A program made the position numbers and the translations under genes. A stretch of 64,000 nucleotides of DNA, from contig JANPBU010000043.1 in assembly GCA_031430595.1 (NCBI GenBank), positions 119,338-183,337 on the forward strand, given 5' to 3'. Shown here piece by piece: positions 26,901 to 34,615 of the stretch (positions are counted from its first letter, which is position 1; the number at the start of each line of letters is the position of its first letter). The notes under the pieces were generated by a model that saw only the letters and a program-made list of their open reading frames with translations, did no database searches and was not told the origin of the DNA. This stretch comes from JANNBN01 sp031430595 (GTDB lineage: Bacteria > Actinomycetota > Acidimicrobiia > Acidimicrobiales > JANYDT01).

Positions 26901-27487
26901 CCCGCAAATTCCTGATAGTCCGTGCACATCCTTTGCGTGACAGTTTTGTCAATGCAGCAGGCGATCGTTGTGTGGCTTCGCTTAAACGAGCGTCGCATGA
27001 AGTTCGTGAAATTGATCTGTACGCAGAGGGCTTCGATCCTGTTCCGTCGGCACATGAGTGGCAGCATCGCCGAGACGGGCTTGTTCCGGAACTAGCGCAC
27101 TATGGTGAGGCGCTTCGTTGGGCGACAGACTTGGTCTTGGTGTATCCAACTTGGTACGGAGGTCAACCAGCCATGTTGAAGGGGTGGATAGATCGTGTCT
27201 GGGTCGAAGGCGTTGCTTACCATCTTGAGCCAGGCTCGATTGCGGCCAAGGGGAGTCTCAGGAATATCAGAAACATATGGGCCGTTACTTCGCATGGCTC
27301 TACGAAGCTGATGAATACGGTGCAGGGTGAGGCCGGAAAACATATGTTGCAAAAAAGCCTTCGCTTGCTCTGTGCCCGCCGGTGCCGGGTGAGATGGATT
27401 GCCTTCTACGGAAACGACGGTGCGACCCACATCGATCGGAGCGCCTTTCTTCAGAGGGTTTCCAGAGTGTTTTCGCAACTTCGTTAA
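26897..27487 (+). CDS. Second flavodoxin-fold NAD(P)H oxidoreductase-like protein
   Basis: This 196-residue paralogue of the preceding gene has KFLIVRAHPLRDSFVNAAGDRC and YPTWYGGQPAMLKGWIDRVWV at the equivalent places. The typical first-strand H-P motif is kept. The ATG at 26897 is set by the four-base overlap with the upstream stop; the longer frame upstream lies within the neighbour. The two ends also match (RCRVRWIAFYG here, RCRTHWLGLYG in the first), which supports a tandem duplication. Confidence 0.85.
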   Translation: MTRKFLIVRAHPLRDSFVNAAGDRCVASLKRASHEVREIDLYAEGFDPVPSAHEWQHRRDGLVPELAHYGEALRWATDLVLVYPTWYGGQPAMLKGWIDRVWVEGVAYHLEPGSIAAKGSLRNIRNIWAVTSHGSTKLMNTVQGEAGKHMLQKSLRLLCARRCRVRWIAFYGNDGATHIDRSAFLQRVSRVFSQLR

Positions 27488-27505
27488 GCCGCGTAATCTG
27501 TTGGG

Positions 27506-27901
27506 GTGGAGTTTCGCCCCGATACGATGCGCGGGGCTCGCCCTGGGGCCGTTGATTATCGTTTGGCCCGTAGACATCTCATTAACGAATATCACCGGGG
27601 TCGTCTTGGACGCGTCGACGTTTGCGATGCCCACCCTGAGCTGATTCGTGCAGCCGAAAACCTTGGACACGTGACCGATACGCCGTGCCCAATTTGTGAA
27701 GAAAGTACGCTTGTGTATGTGTCATACGTATTCGGACATCGCTTGCCTGCTCACGGGCGGTGTATTTCGACTGCAAAAGAGATGGCCAAGTTGACCAGGT
27801 CGCACGACGAATTGGCGTGTTATGTGGTTGAGGTATGCGCACAGTGCCGCTGGAACCACCTGGCGCGAACATTTTTGGCCGGACGCGCTCATGCCCGCTG
27901 A
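27506..27901 (+). CDS. DUF5318 protein
   Basis: This 131-residue protein has two zinc-ribbon-like cysteine pairs, CPICEES and VCAQCRWNHLARTF, and the segment LVYVSYVFGHRL. This matches the actinobacterial DUF5318 family, whose gene (Rv0049 in mycobacteria) sits directly before the penicillin-binding protein gene, as here. The role is unknown. It starts at GTG and overlaps the next gene by 11 bases. Confidence 0.82.
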   Translation: MEFRPDTMRGARPGAVDYRLARRHLINEYHRGRLGRVDVCDAHPELIRAAENLGHVTDTPCPICEESTLVYVSYVFGHRLPAHGRCISTAKEMAKLTRSHDELACYVVEVCAQCRWNHLARTFLAGRAHAR

Positions 27902-30395
27902 ACGACGCGCTCCCGATCGTCGTCCGTCGTCCGGTCGAGCACAACCAAGCCCTCGACCGATCGAAGGAAAGCGAGTAGTGGCTCAAGGGGCGGCACGACG
28001 CGGCCTTGATCCAAAAAATAAGCGGGTCGAACCAAGAGATTCTAGTAAGTACACAGAAGATCGGTACTTAGATGATCAGCGCGCAGCAGATCGTCGCGGG
28101 ACTTCAAGTAAGTCTGGGCGGTCAAGTAAGTCTGGGCCGTCGCCTAAGTCTGCGACTAGGCCGACCTCGAAACGAAAGAGGGGGTTTTTTCGCCGACACG
28201 CAAAAGGGATTGCGTTCGGTGTTTTCTTTCCGCCGTTGGTCCTCATTGCCGGGCTGTTTTGGTACGCAAGCACCATTGAACTTCCGCCTGATTCGACGAA
28301 CCCGCAAACGTCGTTCGTATACGACACCAACGGAAATGAGTTGGCTTCGTTTTCGGCCGGGGAAGACCGGACCGACATTGCGTTGACCGACATTCCAAAG
28401 GTCACCCGCGACGCCGTGTTGGCCTCCGAAGACCGCACCTTCTATTCGCATCGTGGTGTTGACCCACTTGGCATCGTTCGGGCCGTATACCGAGGGGTTC
28501 GCAAGCAAGGGGTGCAGCAGGGCGGGTCAACAATCACCCAGCAGTACGTAAAGATCACGTATACCGGCCGTGAGCGGTCGTACAAACGCAAGGTTCGCGA
28601 AGCAATTTTGGCGGTCAAACTTGAGCAACGGCTTTCGAAAGATGAAATCCTTACTCGGTACCTCAACAGTGCCTACTTTGGCAGGGGTGCCGAGGGTATT
28701 CAGGCCGGTGCTCGAGCCCATTTTGACAAGGATGCGGCAAATTTGACGTTGGCCGAATCGGCGTATCTCGCCGGTGTGTTGCGCTCGCCTGAAAACACCG
28801 ACGCGATTCGTAACCCCGAGGTTGCGTTACGCCGTCGTGACAGTGTGTTGTCGAATATGGCGCTCCACGGTCTTATTTCCGAAGCCGACAGAGCGGTCGC
28901 AGCAGCGGTGCCGCTTACTGGTCAAGGTGGAATTGTGCGACCGAAACGCGCACTGTCGCGCATTGCTCAGCCCGGCCTTGGTGCCGAATATTTTGTCGAT
29001 GCGGTGCGGCGCGAACTCATCGTGCGATTCGGACCCCAAAAAGTGTTCGGTGGGGGCCTTCGAGTCACCACGACATTTGACCCGGTTACCCAGCGTCAAG
29101 CCCGAGATGCCGCCTTCAAGCAGGTGCTTGATCGAGAAGGCGACCCCCAGGCTGCTGTTGTTGTGCTCGATCATGAGGGTCGAGTGTTGGCCATGGTTGG
29201 TGGTCGTGATTGGAACGTGTCGCAAGTAAACCTCGCCACGGGTCAGGGAAGCCCAGGTCGCCAAGCAGGCTCGACGTTCAAACCGTTTGTGTTGGCTGCG
29301 GCAATTCGCGAAGGCATTTCTGTTGAGTCGACGTTTCCCGCGCCTGCTCAAGTGAAGATTCCGGGTGCCAATGTTGATGGCACCGATTGGACGGTGTCGA
29401 ATTTTGACGATGCAAGTTTTGCGTCAGATTTGACCCTTGCTACAGCGACGGCCAATTCGGTAAATACGGTGTACGCAGAATTGGTCACCGATGAGCGAGT
29501 GGGTGCACAACGGGTAGTTGATATGGCCAAAGACCTTGGTATCTCATCTCCACTCGAGGCGTATCCATCAATCGCACTCGGCACCGAAGAAGTTACGCCG
29601 TTGGAAATGGCTCGGGCGTATCTGACGTTTGCTCGCGAGGGCATGACGACTGAAACTTCGTTGCTGGTGAAAGTTGAAGATGCGACTGGTGCGAAGCTTT
29701 TCACGCCATCGAATGAGTCAAACCGTGTGCTGTCTTCCGATCAGGCTGCAGTGGTCAATCAGACGCTTCGAGGTGTGGTGTCAGCCGGGTCAGGGGTACG
29801 AGCTCAACTATCTGACGGACGCGAAGTAGCCGGAAAGACTGGCACGACCCAAAGTGCGCGTGACGCGTGGTTCGTTGGGTACACGTCGAAGGAATGTTGC
29901 GTCGTTGCGATCTGGATGGGTTATCTCGATAACAAAGCAATGTCGAAAGTGCACGGACGACGAGTAACTGGCGGCGCCTTCCCCGCGCAAATATTTGCTG
30001 CGTTCATGGAAGCAAAAGTGGTAGGTCCGCAGCTCGACACGGGCACGTTTGCATTGCCCGACGAAAATGCAACCGGTGAAGTGATCACCCCGAAACGTTC
30101 GTCGAAGCCGGTGAAGAAACCGAAGAACTCGGCACCGGCAACCGACGTAGTGACTTCCGAGCCGCTTGACGGTGGACTAATTGATGATGCACCCACTACG
30201 GAACCGGTAACCGAGCAGGCGCCACCCCCGGTTGAAGCTGGACCGGGCGAATCAGGAGGTTCGACTGAGGGGCCTGCACCCGTCGAAGCTGGAAACGGGA
30301 CGGGTAGTGTCGAAACCCCGACGGTAACCACCCCTGCGCCGCAACCTGTTCCAGAGCCTCAGGTGCCGACACCTGTTGAAGTCGGTACGGGCTGA
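27891..30395 (+). CDS. ponA: Class A penicillin-binding protein (bifunctional peptidoglycan synthase)
   Basis: This protein polymerises and cross-links peptidoglycan. The 834-residue product has a basic cytoplasmic N-terminus, a membrane anchor near 110-130 (GIAFGVFFPPLVLIAGLFW), a GT51 transglycosylase domain (ASEDRTFYSHRGVDPLGIVRA, GGSTITQQYVK, RYLNSAYFGRGAEGIQAGA) and a transpeptidase with SxxK in AGSTFKPF, SxN in ATANSVNTVY and KTGTT. The C-terminus is an external Pro/Glu/Val tail with PVEAG/PVEVG repeats. Longer in-frame starts overlap the DUF5318 gene. The genomic position equals mycobacterial ponA1. Confidence 0.95.
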   Translation: MPAERRAPDRRPSSGRAQPSPRPIEGKRVVAQGAARRGLDPKNKRVEPRDSSKYTEDRYLDDQRAADRRGTSSKSGRSSKSGPSPKSATRPTSKRKRGFFRRHAKGIAFGVFFPPLVLIAGLFWYASTIELPPDSTNPQTSFVYDTNGNELASFSAGEDRTDIALTDIPKVTRDAVLASEDRTFYSHRGVDPLGIVRAVYRGVRKQGVQQGGSTITQQYVKITYTGRERSYKRKVREAILAVKLEQRLSKDEILTRYLNSAYFGRGAEGIQAGARAHFDKDAANLTLAESAYLAGVLRSPENTDAIRNPEVALRRRDSVLSNMALHGLISEADRAVAAAVPLTGQGGIVRPKRALSRIAQPGLGAEYFVDAVRRELIVRFGPQKVFGGGLRVTTTFDPVTQRQARDAAFKQVLDREGDPQAAVVVLDHEGRVLAMVGGRDWNVSQVNLATGQGSPGRQAGSTFKPFVLAAAIREGISVESTFPAPAQVKIPGANVDGTDWTVSNFDDASFASDLTLATATANSVNTVYAELVTDERVGAQRVVDMAKDLGISSPLEAYPSIALGTEEVTPLEMARAYLTFAREGMTTETSLLVKVEDATGAKLFTPSNESNRVLSSDQAAVVNQTLRGVVSAGSGVRAQLSDGREVAGKTGTTQSARDAWFVGYTSKECCVVAIWMGYLDNKAMSKVHGRRVTGGAFPAQIFAAFMEAKVVGPQLDTGTFALPDENATGEVITPKRSSKPVKKPKNSAPATDVVTSEPLDGGLIDDAPTTEPVTEQAPPPVEAGPGESGGSTEGPAPVEAGNGTGSVETPTVTTPAPQPVPEPQVPTPVEVGTG

Positions 30396-30410
30396 GGAAA
30401 GAAGGGTTGG

Positions 30411-30596
30411 TCACGTGACGTCCGCGTGCGGGTAGTGAGTTCGGCAAGAAAAACACCACAACTCAATTTCGTTAAGTTGGTTGCTTGACGATGGCGCATC
30501 CCATGCAGCGGCCACCACATACACCCGGTGAATGGGGGTGAGAACGGTGTCAGGTTGGTTACAGTTTTGGCAAGCGGTCGAATGAACAGTCTCCAT
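30411..30596 (-). CDS. Small zinc-ribbon protein, unknown function
   Basis: This 61-residue product begins METVHSTACQNCNQPD and ends ELWCFSCRTHYPHADVT, with two CxxC pairs about 37 residues apart, which could bind one zinc ion. The hydrophobic core HRVYVVAAAW and absence of any overlapping gene support a real gene. It converges on ponA, 15 bases away, and faces panB in the other direction. No family is recognised. Only the motif pattern and the position support the call. Confidence 0.55.
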   Translation of the reverse strand: METVHSTACQNCNQPDTVLTPIHRVYVVAAAWDAPSSSNQLNEIELWCFSCRTHYPHADVT

Positions 30597-30688
30597 AACA
30601 CTGACGCTATCGCCCGAGCCCCGAATCAGTTACTATTCGAATTGCTGCTGGCAGCCATACAGGCGCTAGACGGTTGAAAGGAGACGAC

Positions 30689-31690
30689 GTGAATTCACGT
30701 CCGACTGGTTACAAGGTTCCATTGAGGATGACTGCGCCCGCTGTTCGTGCTCGCAAAATCACTCGAAAGACTTCGGTGCAGAGCGCCGAATCCGAGCAGC
30801 GTCTTGTCATGGTGACCGCTTACGACGCCCCAAGTGCTCGAATTGCTCACCGAAGCGGCGTTGACATGATTCTCGTTGGTGACTCACTTGCCATGGTCGT
30901 GCTTGGTTACGACGACACCTTGCAGGTAACGGTGGCCGATATTGCGTACCACACCGCTGCCGTCGCCAGGGGTTTGGTTGCGTCTGAAGCAGCCGGTTGC
31001 GATCATCGGCGGCCACTCGTTGTCGGTGATTTGCCTTGGATGGGGTACCACACCGATATTCACGAAGCTGTTCGAAATGCCGCCACGTTGATCAAGGCTG
31101 GCGCCGGATGCGTAAAGCTTGAAGGCGGAGCAAAACGCCTCCCCGTGATTCGAGCGATCCTCGACGCTGAAATTCCCGTAATGGGTCACATCGGGCTCAC
31201 ACCCCAATCGGTCAACGCAATGGGTGGCTTCAAGGTGCAAGGCAAAGGTATCGACGAGGCTCGCGAACTCATTGACGACGCAGTGGCTTTGGCCGAAGCC
31301 GGGGTGTTTGCGATTGTGCTCGAAGGCGTGCCTGACGTGGTGGCAAAGGTGATTTCAGAAACTGTCTCGGTTCCTATTATTGGCATTGGTGCTGGAGTTC
31401 ATTGCGATGGTCAGGTGCTCGTCTGGCACGACCTGCTGGGCATGGAAGATCGGATGGCCCCGAAATTTGTGAGGCGTTTCGGTAACGTCGGGGTCGAGGC
31501 GCAGGCCGCCGTCGAACGCTACGTTGCAGCGGTGCGTGACGAATCATTTCCTTCGCAGGCCGAAAGTTATTCAGCATCGCAAGATCTCACTGAAGCGCTG
31601 CTCTCTGGTACCTCGTCGGCCGGAATCGAAGCGGCTGGGCGTGTCATCAGTATGGACGCGGAAGAATTTCTCGCCGGGCTGTATAGCTAG
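30689..31690 (+). CDS. panB: Ketopantoate hydroxymethyltransferase
   Basis: PanB makes ketopantoate from ketoisovalerate and methylene-tetrahydrofolate in pantothenate and CoA synthesis. The 333-residue protein shows VMVTAYDAPSARIAHRSGVD, the metal-site ILVGDSLAMVVLGY, VVGDLPWMGYHTD, VKLEGGAKR, GHIGLTPQSVNAMGG, AIVLEGVP and IIGIGAGVHCDGQVLVWHDLLGM. The GTG at 30689 is preceded by GGAG at five bases; a TTG five codons earlier is less likely. About 30 extra residues at the C-terminus are variable. No other pan genes are nearby. Confidence 0.95.
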   Translation: MNSRPTGYKVPLRMTAPAVRARKITRKTSVQSAESEQRLVMVTAYDAPSARIAHRSGVDMILVGDSLAMVVLGYDDTLQVTVADIAYHTAAVARGLVASEAAGCDHRRPLVVGDLPWMGYHTDIHEAVRNAATLIKAGAGCVKLEGGAKRLPVIRAILDAEIPVMGHIGLTPQSVNAMGGFKVQGKGIDEARELIDDAVALAEAGVFAIVLEGVPDVVAKVISETVSVPIIGIGAGVHCDGQVLVWHDLLGMEDRMAPKFVRRFGNVGVEAQAAVERYVAAVRDESFPSQAESYSASQDLTEALLSGTSSAGIEAAGRVISMDAEEFLAGLYS

Positions 31691-31739
31691 GCCGTCAAAA
31701 GCGGTCCCAACAAAGCGCAGCGGTCGGTAGCGTAGTCTC

Positions 31740-32393
31740 ATGCGACGTCTTGCTACCTTTCTCGTTTTTGGACTGCTGCTCTCGGCTTGTTCGACTACCG
31801 GCAACGCGGCGAACACGTCGAAACGTCGGGTGGCGAAAAAGGTCACAACGACTCGTCGTGGGATACCGATCAAGGGAGCTGTCCCGTCTCGACCAGTTGC
31901 GTCTAAACCTGTTCCGACCGTTGTGACCATTGTTCCGGTCGAACAGGCTGCGGCAGCGCGGGCCGCCGCGCCGTGGGCTGACTATGGCACCATTCGTTTC
32001 ACGCTCACGCAGGTTGATGGGTCAGAAAAAGAATTCTGTGCTCTGCTCGCCGATACTCCGGCTGCTCAAGCGCGTGGCTTGATGCAACGAACTGACCTGG
32101 GTGGATACGACGCGATGTTGTTCACTTGGGACAACGACACGAGTGGTGGGTTTTGGATGCGGACGGTACCGATCTGGCTGTCGATTGCCTGGTTTGACAA
32201 GGTTGGAAGTTTGGTCACGAAACTCGACATGGCGCCCTGCGGCGATCGAGAAGATTGTCCGAATTACGTTCCGACGGGTCCGTATCGGGTGGCGATGGAG
32301 ACGTTAAGGGGTGGCCTAGAACCGCTCGGTGTGTCAAAGACGTCACGATTACTCATCGGTGGAGCATGCCGGACGCTTCCCAAGTCGGCTTAA
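31740..32393 (+). CDS. DUF192 lipoprotein
   Basis: This 217-residue protein has a lipoprotein signal (RRLATFLVFGLLLSAC, lipobox LSAC), a Thr/Arg/Val-rich linker and a DUF192 domain (LLADTPAAQARGLMQR, MLFTWDNDTSGGFWMRTVPIWLSIAWFDKVGSLV, GPYRVAMETLRGG). DUF192 proteins are small secreted proteins of unknown role. One pair of cysteines (MAPCGDREDCPNY) lies in the domain. It is a single gene between panB and the rpsF operon. Confidence 0.8.
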   Translation: MRRLATFLVFGLLLSACSTTGNAANTSKRRVAKKVTTTRRGIPIKGAVPSRPVASKPVPTVVTIVPVEQAAAARAAAPWADYGTIRFTLTQVDGSEKEFCALLADTPAAQARGLMQRTDLGGYDAMLFTWDNDTSGGFWMRTVPIWLSIAWFDKVGSLVTKLDMAPCGDREDCPNYVPTGPYRVAMETLRGGLEPLGVSKTSRLLIGGACRTLPKSA

Positions 32394-32476
32394 GCTCGGC
32401 AGATGACGTCAAGGTTCGGCCAATCTTGGTCGCTTTTCAGACTAAGGTGAAAGTCCGCTATCCGTAGATAGCACCC

Positions 32477-32520
32477 GCCCCAGACCGTCTGGGGCCCCGA
32501 CCATCAAAAGTGGTTGGGCC
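32477..32520 (+). promoter_or_regulatory. Structured leader of the rpsF operon, candidate S6:S18 autoregulatory site
   Basis: CCCCAGA (32477-32483) and TCTGGGG (32487-32493) form a perfect 7-bp hairpin whose loop is CCG. GGGCCCCGACCA (from 32491) then pairs with TGGTTGGGCCC (to 32520 region) with one bulge, sharing GGG with the first hairpin, so the two stems compete. The rpsF ribosome site GGGAGG lies directly after. S6:S18 leaders described for bacterial rpsF operons are recognised through a CCG element; the match here is by eye. Confidence 0.5.
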
Positions 32521-32534
32521 CATGGGAGGTACAT

Positions 32535-32978
32535 ATGGCCACGACTCGGCCCTACGAAATTGTCATTATTCTTGAGCCGTCTCTCGACGACCAGGCAAAC
32601 GAAGCGATCGTTAAGCGTACGGTGAGCCTCGTGACCACCAACGGCGGTTCAGCCGGACGCATCGAGCGTTGGGGTCGACGTAAGTTGGCTTACGAAATCG
32701 AAAAGAAGACTGAGGGTTATTACGTCCTCATTGAAGCAAGCGCTGTTCCGTCGAGCATCAAAGAAATCGACCGTCAGTTGCAGCTCACCGACGAAGTTCT
32801 TCGACACAAAATTATTGTGATTCCTGCCAAGTCGACCGGACGAACGATTACGAACCCACCTTCGCTTGAAGAGGTTTCCGCTGCTCAGCGAGAAAACCGT
32901 AGCGACCGTGGCGACCGTAGCGAAGGCCGTGGTCGAGGTGGCCGTAGTGGTGGCAGTCGCGACCGCGACCGCGACTAA
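32535..32978 (+). CDS. rpsF: 30S ribosomal protein S6
   Basis: S6 binds S18 on the platform of the 30S subunit. The core (RPYEIVIILEPSLDD, GRRKLAYEIEKKTEGYYVLI, DRQLQLTDEVLRHKIIVIP) is standard. The C-terminus adds about 30 residues of Arg/Gly/Asp (DRGDRSEGRGRGGR, ending RDRDRD), longer than typical. The ATG at 32535 has GGGAGGTACAT upstream; an in-frame start seven codons earlier is unlikely. It leads rpsF-ssb-rpsR-rplI. Confidence 0.96.
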   Translation: MATTRPYEIVIILEPSLDDQANEAIVKRTVSLVTTNGGSAGRIERWGRRKLAYEIEKKTEGYYVLIEASAVPSSIKEIDRQLQLTDEVLRHKIIVIPAKSTGRTITNPPSLEEVSAAQRENRSDRGDRSEGRGRGGRSGGSRDRDRD

Positions 32979-32990
32979 CAAGGAGGCGCT

Positions 32991-33473
32991 ATGTCAGGCA
33001 ACAGTGTCACCGTCATGGGTAACGTAACCCGTGACCCCGAACTGCGGTTTACGTCGTCGGGTCAGGCCAATACCACCTTTGGTATTGCGGTCAACCGACG
33101 TTGGCAAAACCGCCAGACGAACGAATGGGAAGAACAAGTATCCTATTTCAACGTCGTGTGCTGGCGAGAACTCGCCGAAAACGTTGCTGAATCGGTGACC
33201 AAAGGTACGCGCATCATGGTGAGCGGCCGCATCGAACAGCGTTCATACGAAACTCAAGACGGTGAAAAGCGTTCCGTGTTTGAGGTTATAGCCGATGAAG
33301 TCGGCCCGTCATTGCGTTGGGCAACAGCGCAAATTACTCGCAGCGAACGCAAGGGTGCCGAGAACGGCCCTTCCGAAGCAGCAGCACCACGTTCCGGTGG
33401 CTCGGGCGGCCAAAGCCGACCAGCCCCCAATGCCGAACCGGCAGCCAATTACTACGATGAGGAGCCTTTCTAA
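32991..33473 (+). CDS. ssb: Single-stranded DNA-binding protein
   Basis: SSB protects single-stranded DNA during replication and repair. The 160-residue protein has the OB fold (SVTVMGNVTRDPELRFTSSGQ, EQVSYFNVVCWRELAENV, GTRIMVSGRIEQRSYE), a Gly/Pro/Ala-rich tail, and the acidic tip YDEEPF that recruits partner proteins. AAGGAGG lies ahead of the ATG. Its stop shares one base with the rpsR start (TAATG). Confidence 0.96.
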   Translation: MSGNSVTVMGNVTRDPELRFTSSGQANTTFGIAVNRRWQNRQTNEWEEQVSYFNVVCWRELAENVAESVTKGTRIMVSGRIEQRSYETQDGEKRSVFEVIADEVGPSLRWATAQITRSERKGAENGPSEAAAPRSGGSGGQSRPAPNAEPAANYYDEEPF

Positions 33474-33874
33474 TGGCCCGCAATAATGACCGTGACAAGG
33501 GCACCACTAAGCGTGCACCGAAAGACGACAAGCGTCGTCCAATGAAGAAAAAGGCATCCCCAATTCGCGAGGGTGCCTACGTCGATTACAAAGACATCAA
33601 TTTGCTTCGTAAGTTCACTTCCGAACGTGGCAAGATCCGTGCTCGCCGGGTAACCGGTTTGTCGGTTCAGTTGCAGCGCGATGTTGCGAACGCCGTGAAA
33701 GTCGCTCGTGAGTTGGCTTTGCTTCCTTATGCGGCAAAGGGTGTGGCCGAACGTGGCCCACGCCGTGGCCCGCGTACTGGTGGTCGACCTGGTGAGAATG
33801 CTGAAAACAGCGAAAATTCTGAGACAGATTCAACCGATGTTGATGATGTCGAAACCGAATCAGAAGGAGAGTGA
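33473..33874 (+). CDS. rpsR: 30S ribosomal protein S18 with acidic tail
   Basis: The S18 core is clear: YVDYKDINLLRKFTSERGKIRARRVTGLSVQLQRDVANAVKVARELALLPYA. S18 is normally 75-90 residues; this one has 133. A basic stretch (ERGPRRGPRTGGRPG) follows the core, and then 26 residues with 12 acids and no basic residue. It starts within the ssb stop codon and is six bases from rplI. The N-terminal zinc cysteines of C+ S18 proteins are absent. Confidence 0.94.
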   Translation: MARNNDRDKGTTKRAPKDDKRRPMKKKASPIREGAYVDYKDINLLRKFTSERGKIRARRVTGLSVQLQRDVANAVKVARELALLPYAAKGVAERGPRRGPRTGGRPGENAENSENSETDSTDVDDVETESEGE

Positions 33875-33880
33875 TCGACC

Positions 33881-34327
33881 ATGTCGAAAATTATTCTTCG
33901 TGCTGACGTAAAGGGTGTTGGGAAGCGTGGCGACATTCTTGATGTTGCTGACGGTTTCGCCCGAAATTTCCTGATTCCTCGCAGCTTGGCAATGCCGGCT
34001 GCGGCCGGGACCGTTGCTCAGGCTGCAGCGATGCGGCGTTCCCGCGACCTTCGTGATGCAAAGGATCGTGCTTCGGCCGAAACTATTGCTCGTACCCTGG
34101 TAGCGAAAACGATCACCATCTCGATGAAATCGCACGGCGAAAAGCTGTTCGGATCAGTGACCACCGCTGACGTGGTGGCTGCAATCGAAACGCAGACCGG
34201 CGTGTCGCTTGATAAGCGCAAGCTACATATCGATGAGCAGATCAAAACCCTCGGGTTGCACTCTGTTGCCGTAAAACTGCATAGCGATGTCGAATTCGCC
34301 GTGGCGCTAGAGGTTGTCCCCGTTTAA
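33881..34327 (+). CDS. rplI: 50S ribosomal protein L9
   Basis: L9 is a long two-domain protein of the 50S stalk base. The 148-residue product has the N-domain signature IILRADVKGVGKRGDILDVADGFARNFLIPR, the connecting helix and a C-domain (HGEKLFGSVTTADVVAAI, KRKLHIDEQIKTLGLHSVAVKLH). It closes the rpsF operon and is followed by a strong terminator. Confidence 0.96.
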   Translation: MSKIILRADVKGVGKRGDILDVADGFARNFLIPRSLAMPAAAGTVAQAAAMRRSRDLRDAKDRASAETIARTLVAKTITISMKSHGEKLFGSVTTADVVAAIETQTGVSLDKRKLHIDEQIKTLGLHSVAVKLHSDVEFAVALEVVPV

Positions 34328-34353
34328 ACGTCGGTCAACTTGCACTGTTCTGA

Positions 34354-34405
34354 ACGAGCGGTCGATTATTCTTGCTTCGTGCCGGATAATTGACCGCTCG
34401 TTTTG
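34354..34405 (+). terminator. Strong terminator after rplI
   Basis: ACGAGCGGTCGATTAT (34354-34369) pairs with ATAATTGACCGCTCGT (34386-34401) along 16 bp with a single G-T wobble, around a 16-base loop, and is followed by TTTTG. This is a clear intrinsic terminator between the ribosomal operon and dnaB. Confidence 0.9.
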
Positions 34406-34615
34406 TTTGGCGGCTCTTTTTGTCGTACCCCCTTCGTAAGCTGGGGTGTGAGATGTTTTCCACGACTAATTCACGGGTAATCCACAGCTCATCCCCTAGC
34501 GATTCACAGCGTGTTTAGTGGATGCTGTTAGGGCAGTCGGGGCTTCCCCCACATCACAGTTTGGTGGCTCCGTGTCAAGCATGTTTCAGCAGGTGTTGTT
34601 GCACGCGGGTTGGTC
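34406..34615 (+). promoter_or_regulatory. dnaB upstream region with two DnaA-box-like sites
   Basis: No gene is seen between the rplI terminator and dnaB. TTTTCCACG at 34456-34464 and TAATCCACA at 34478-34486 are each close to the DnaA box TTATCCACA and lie 14 bases apart. They could let DnaA influence dnaB expression. No convincing ribosome site precedes the dnaB start. Confidence 0.4.
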
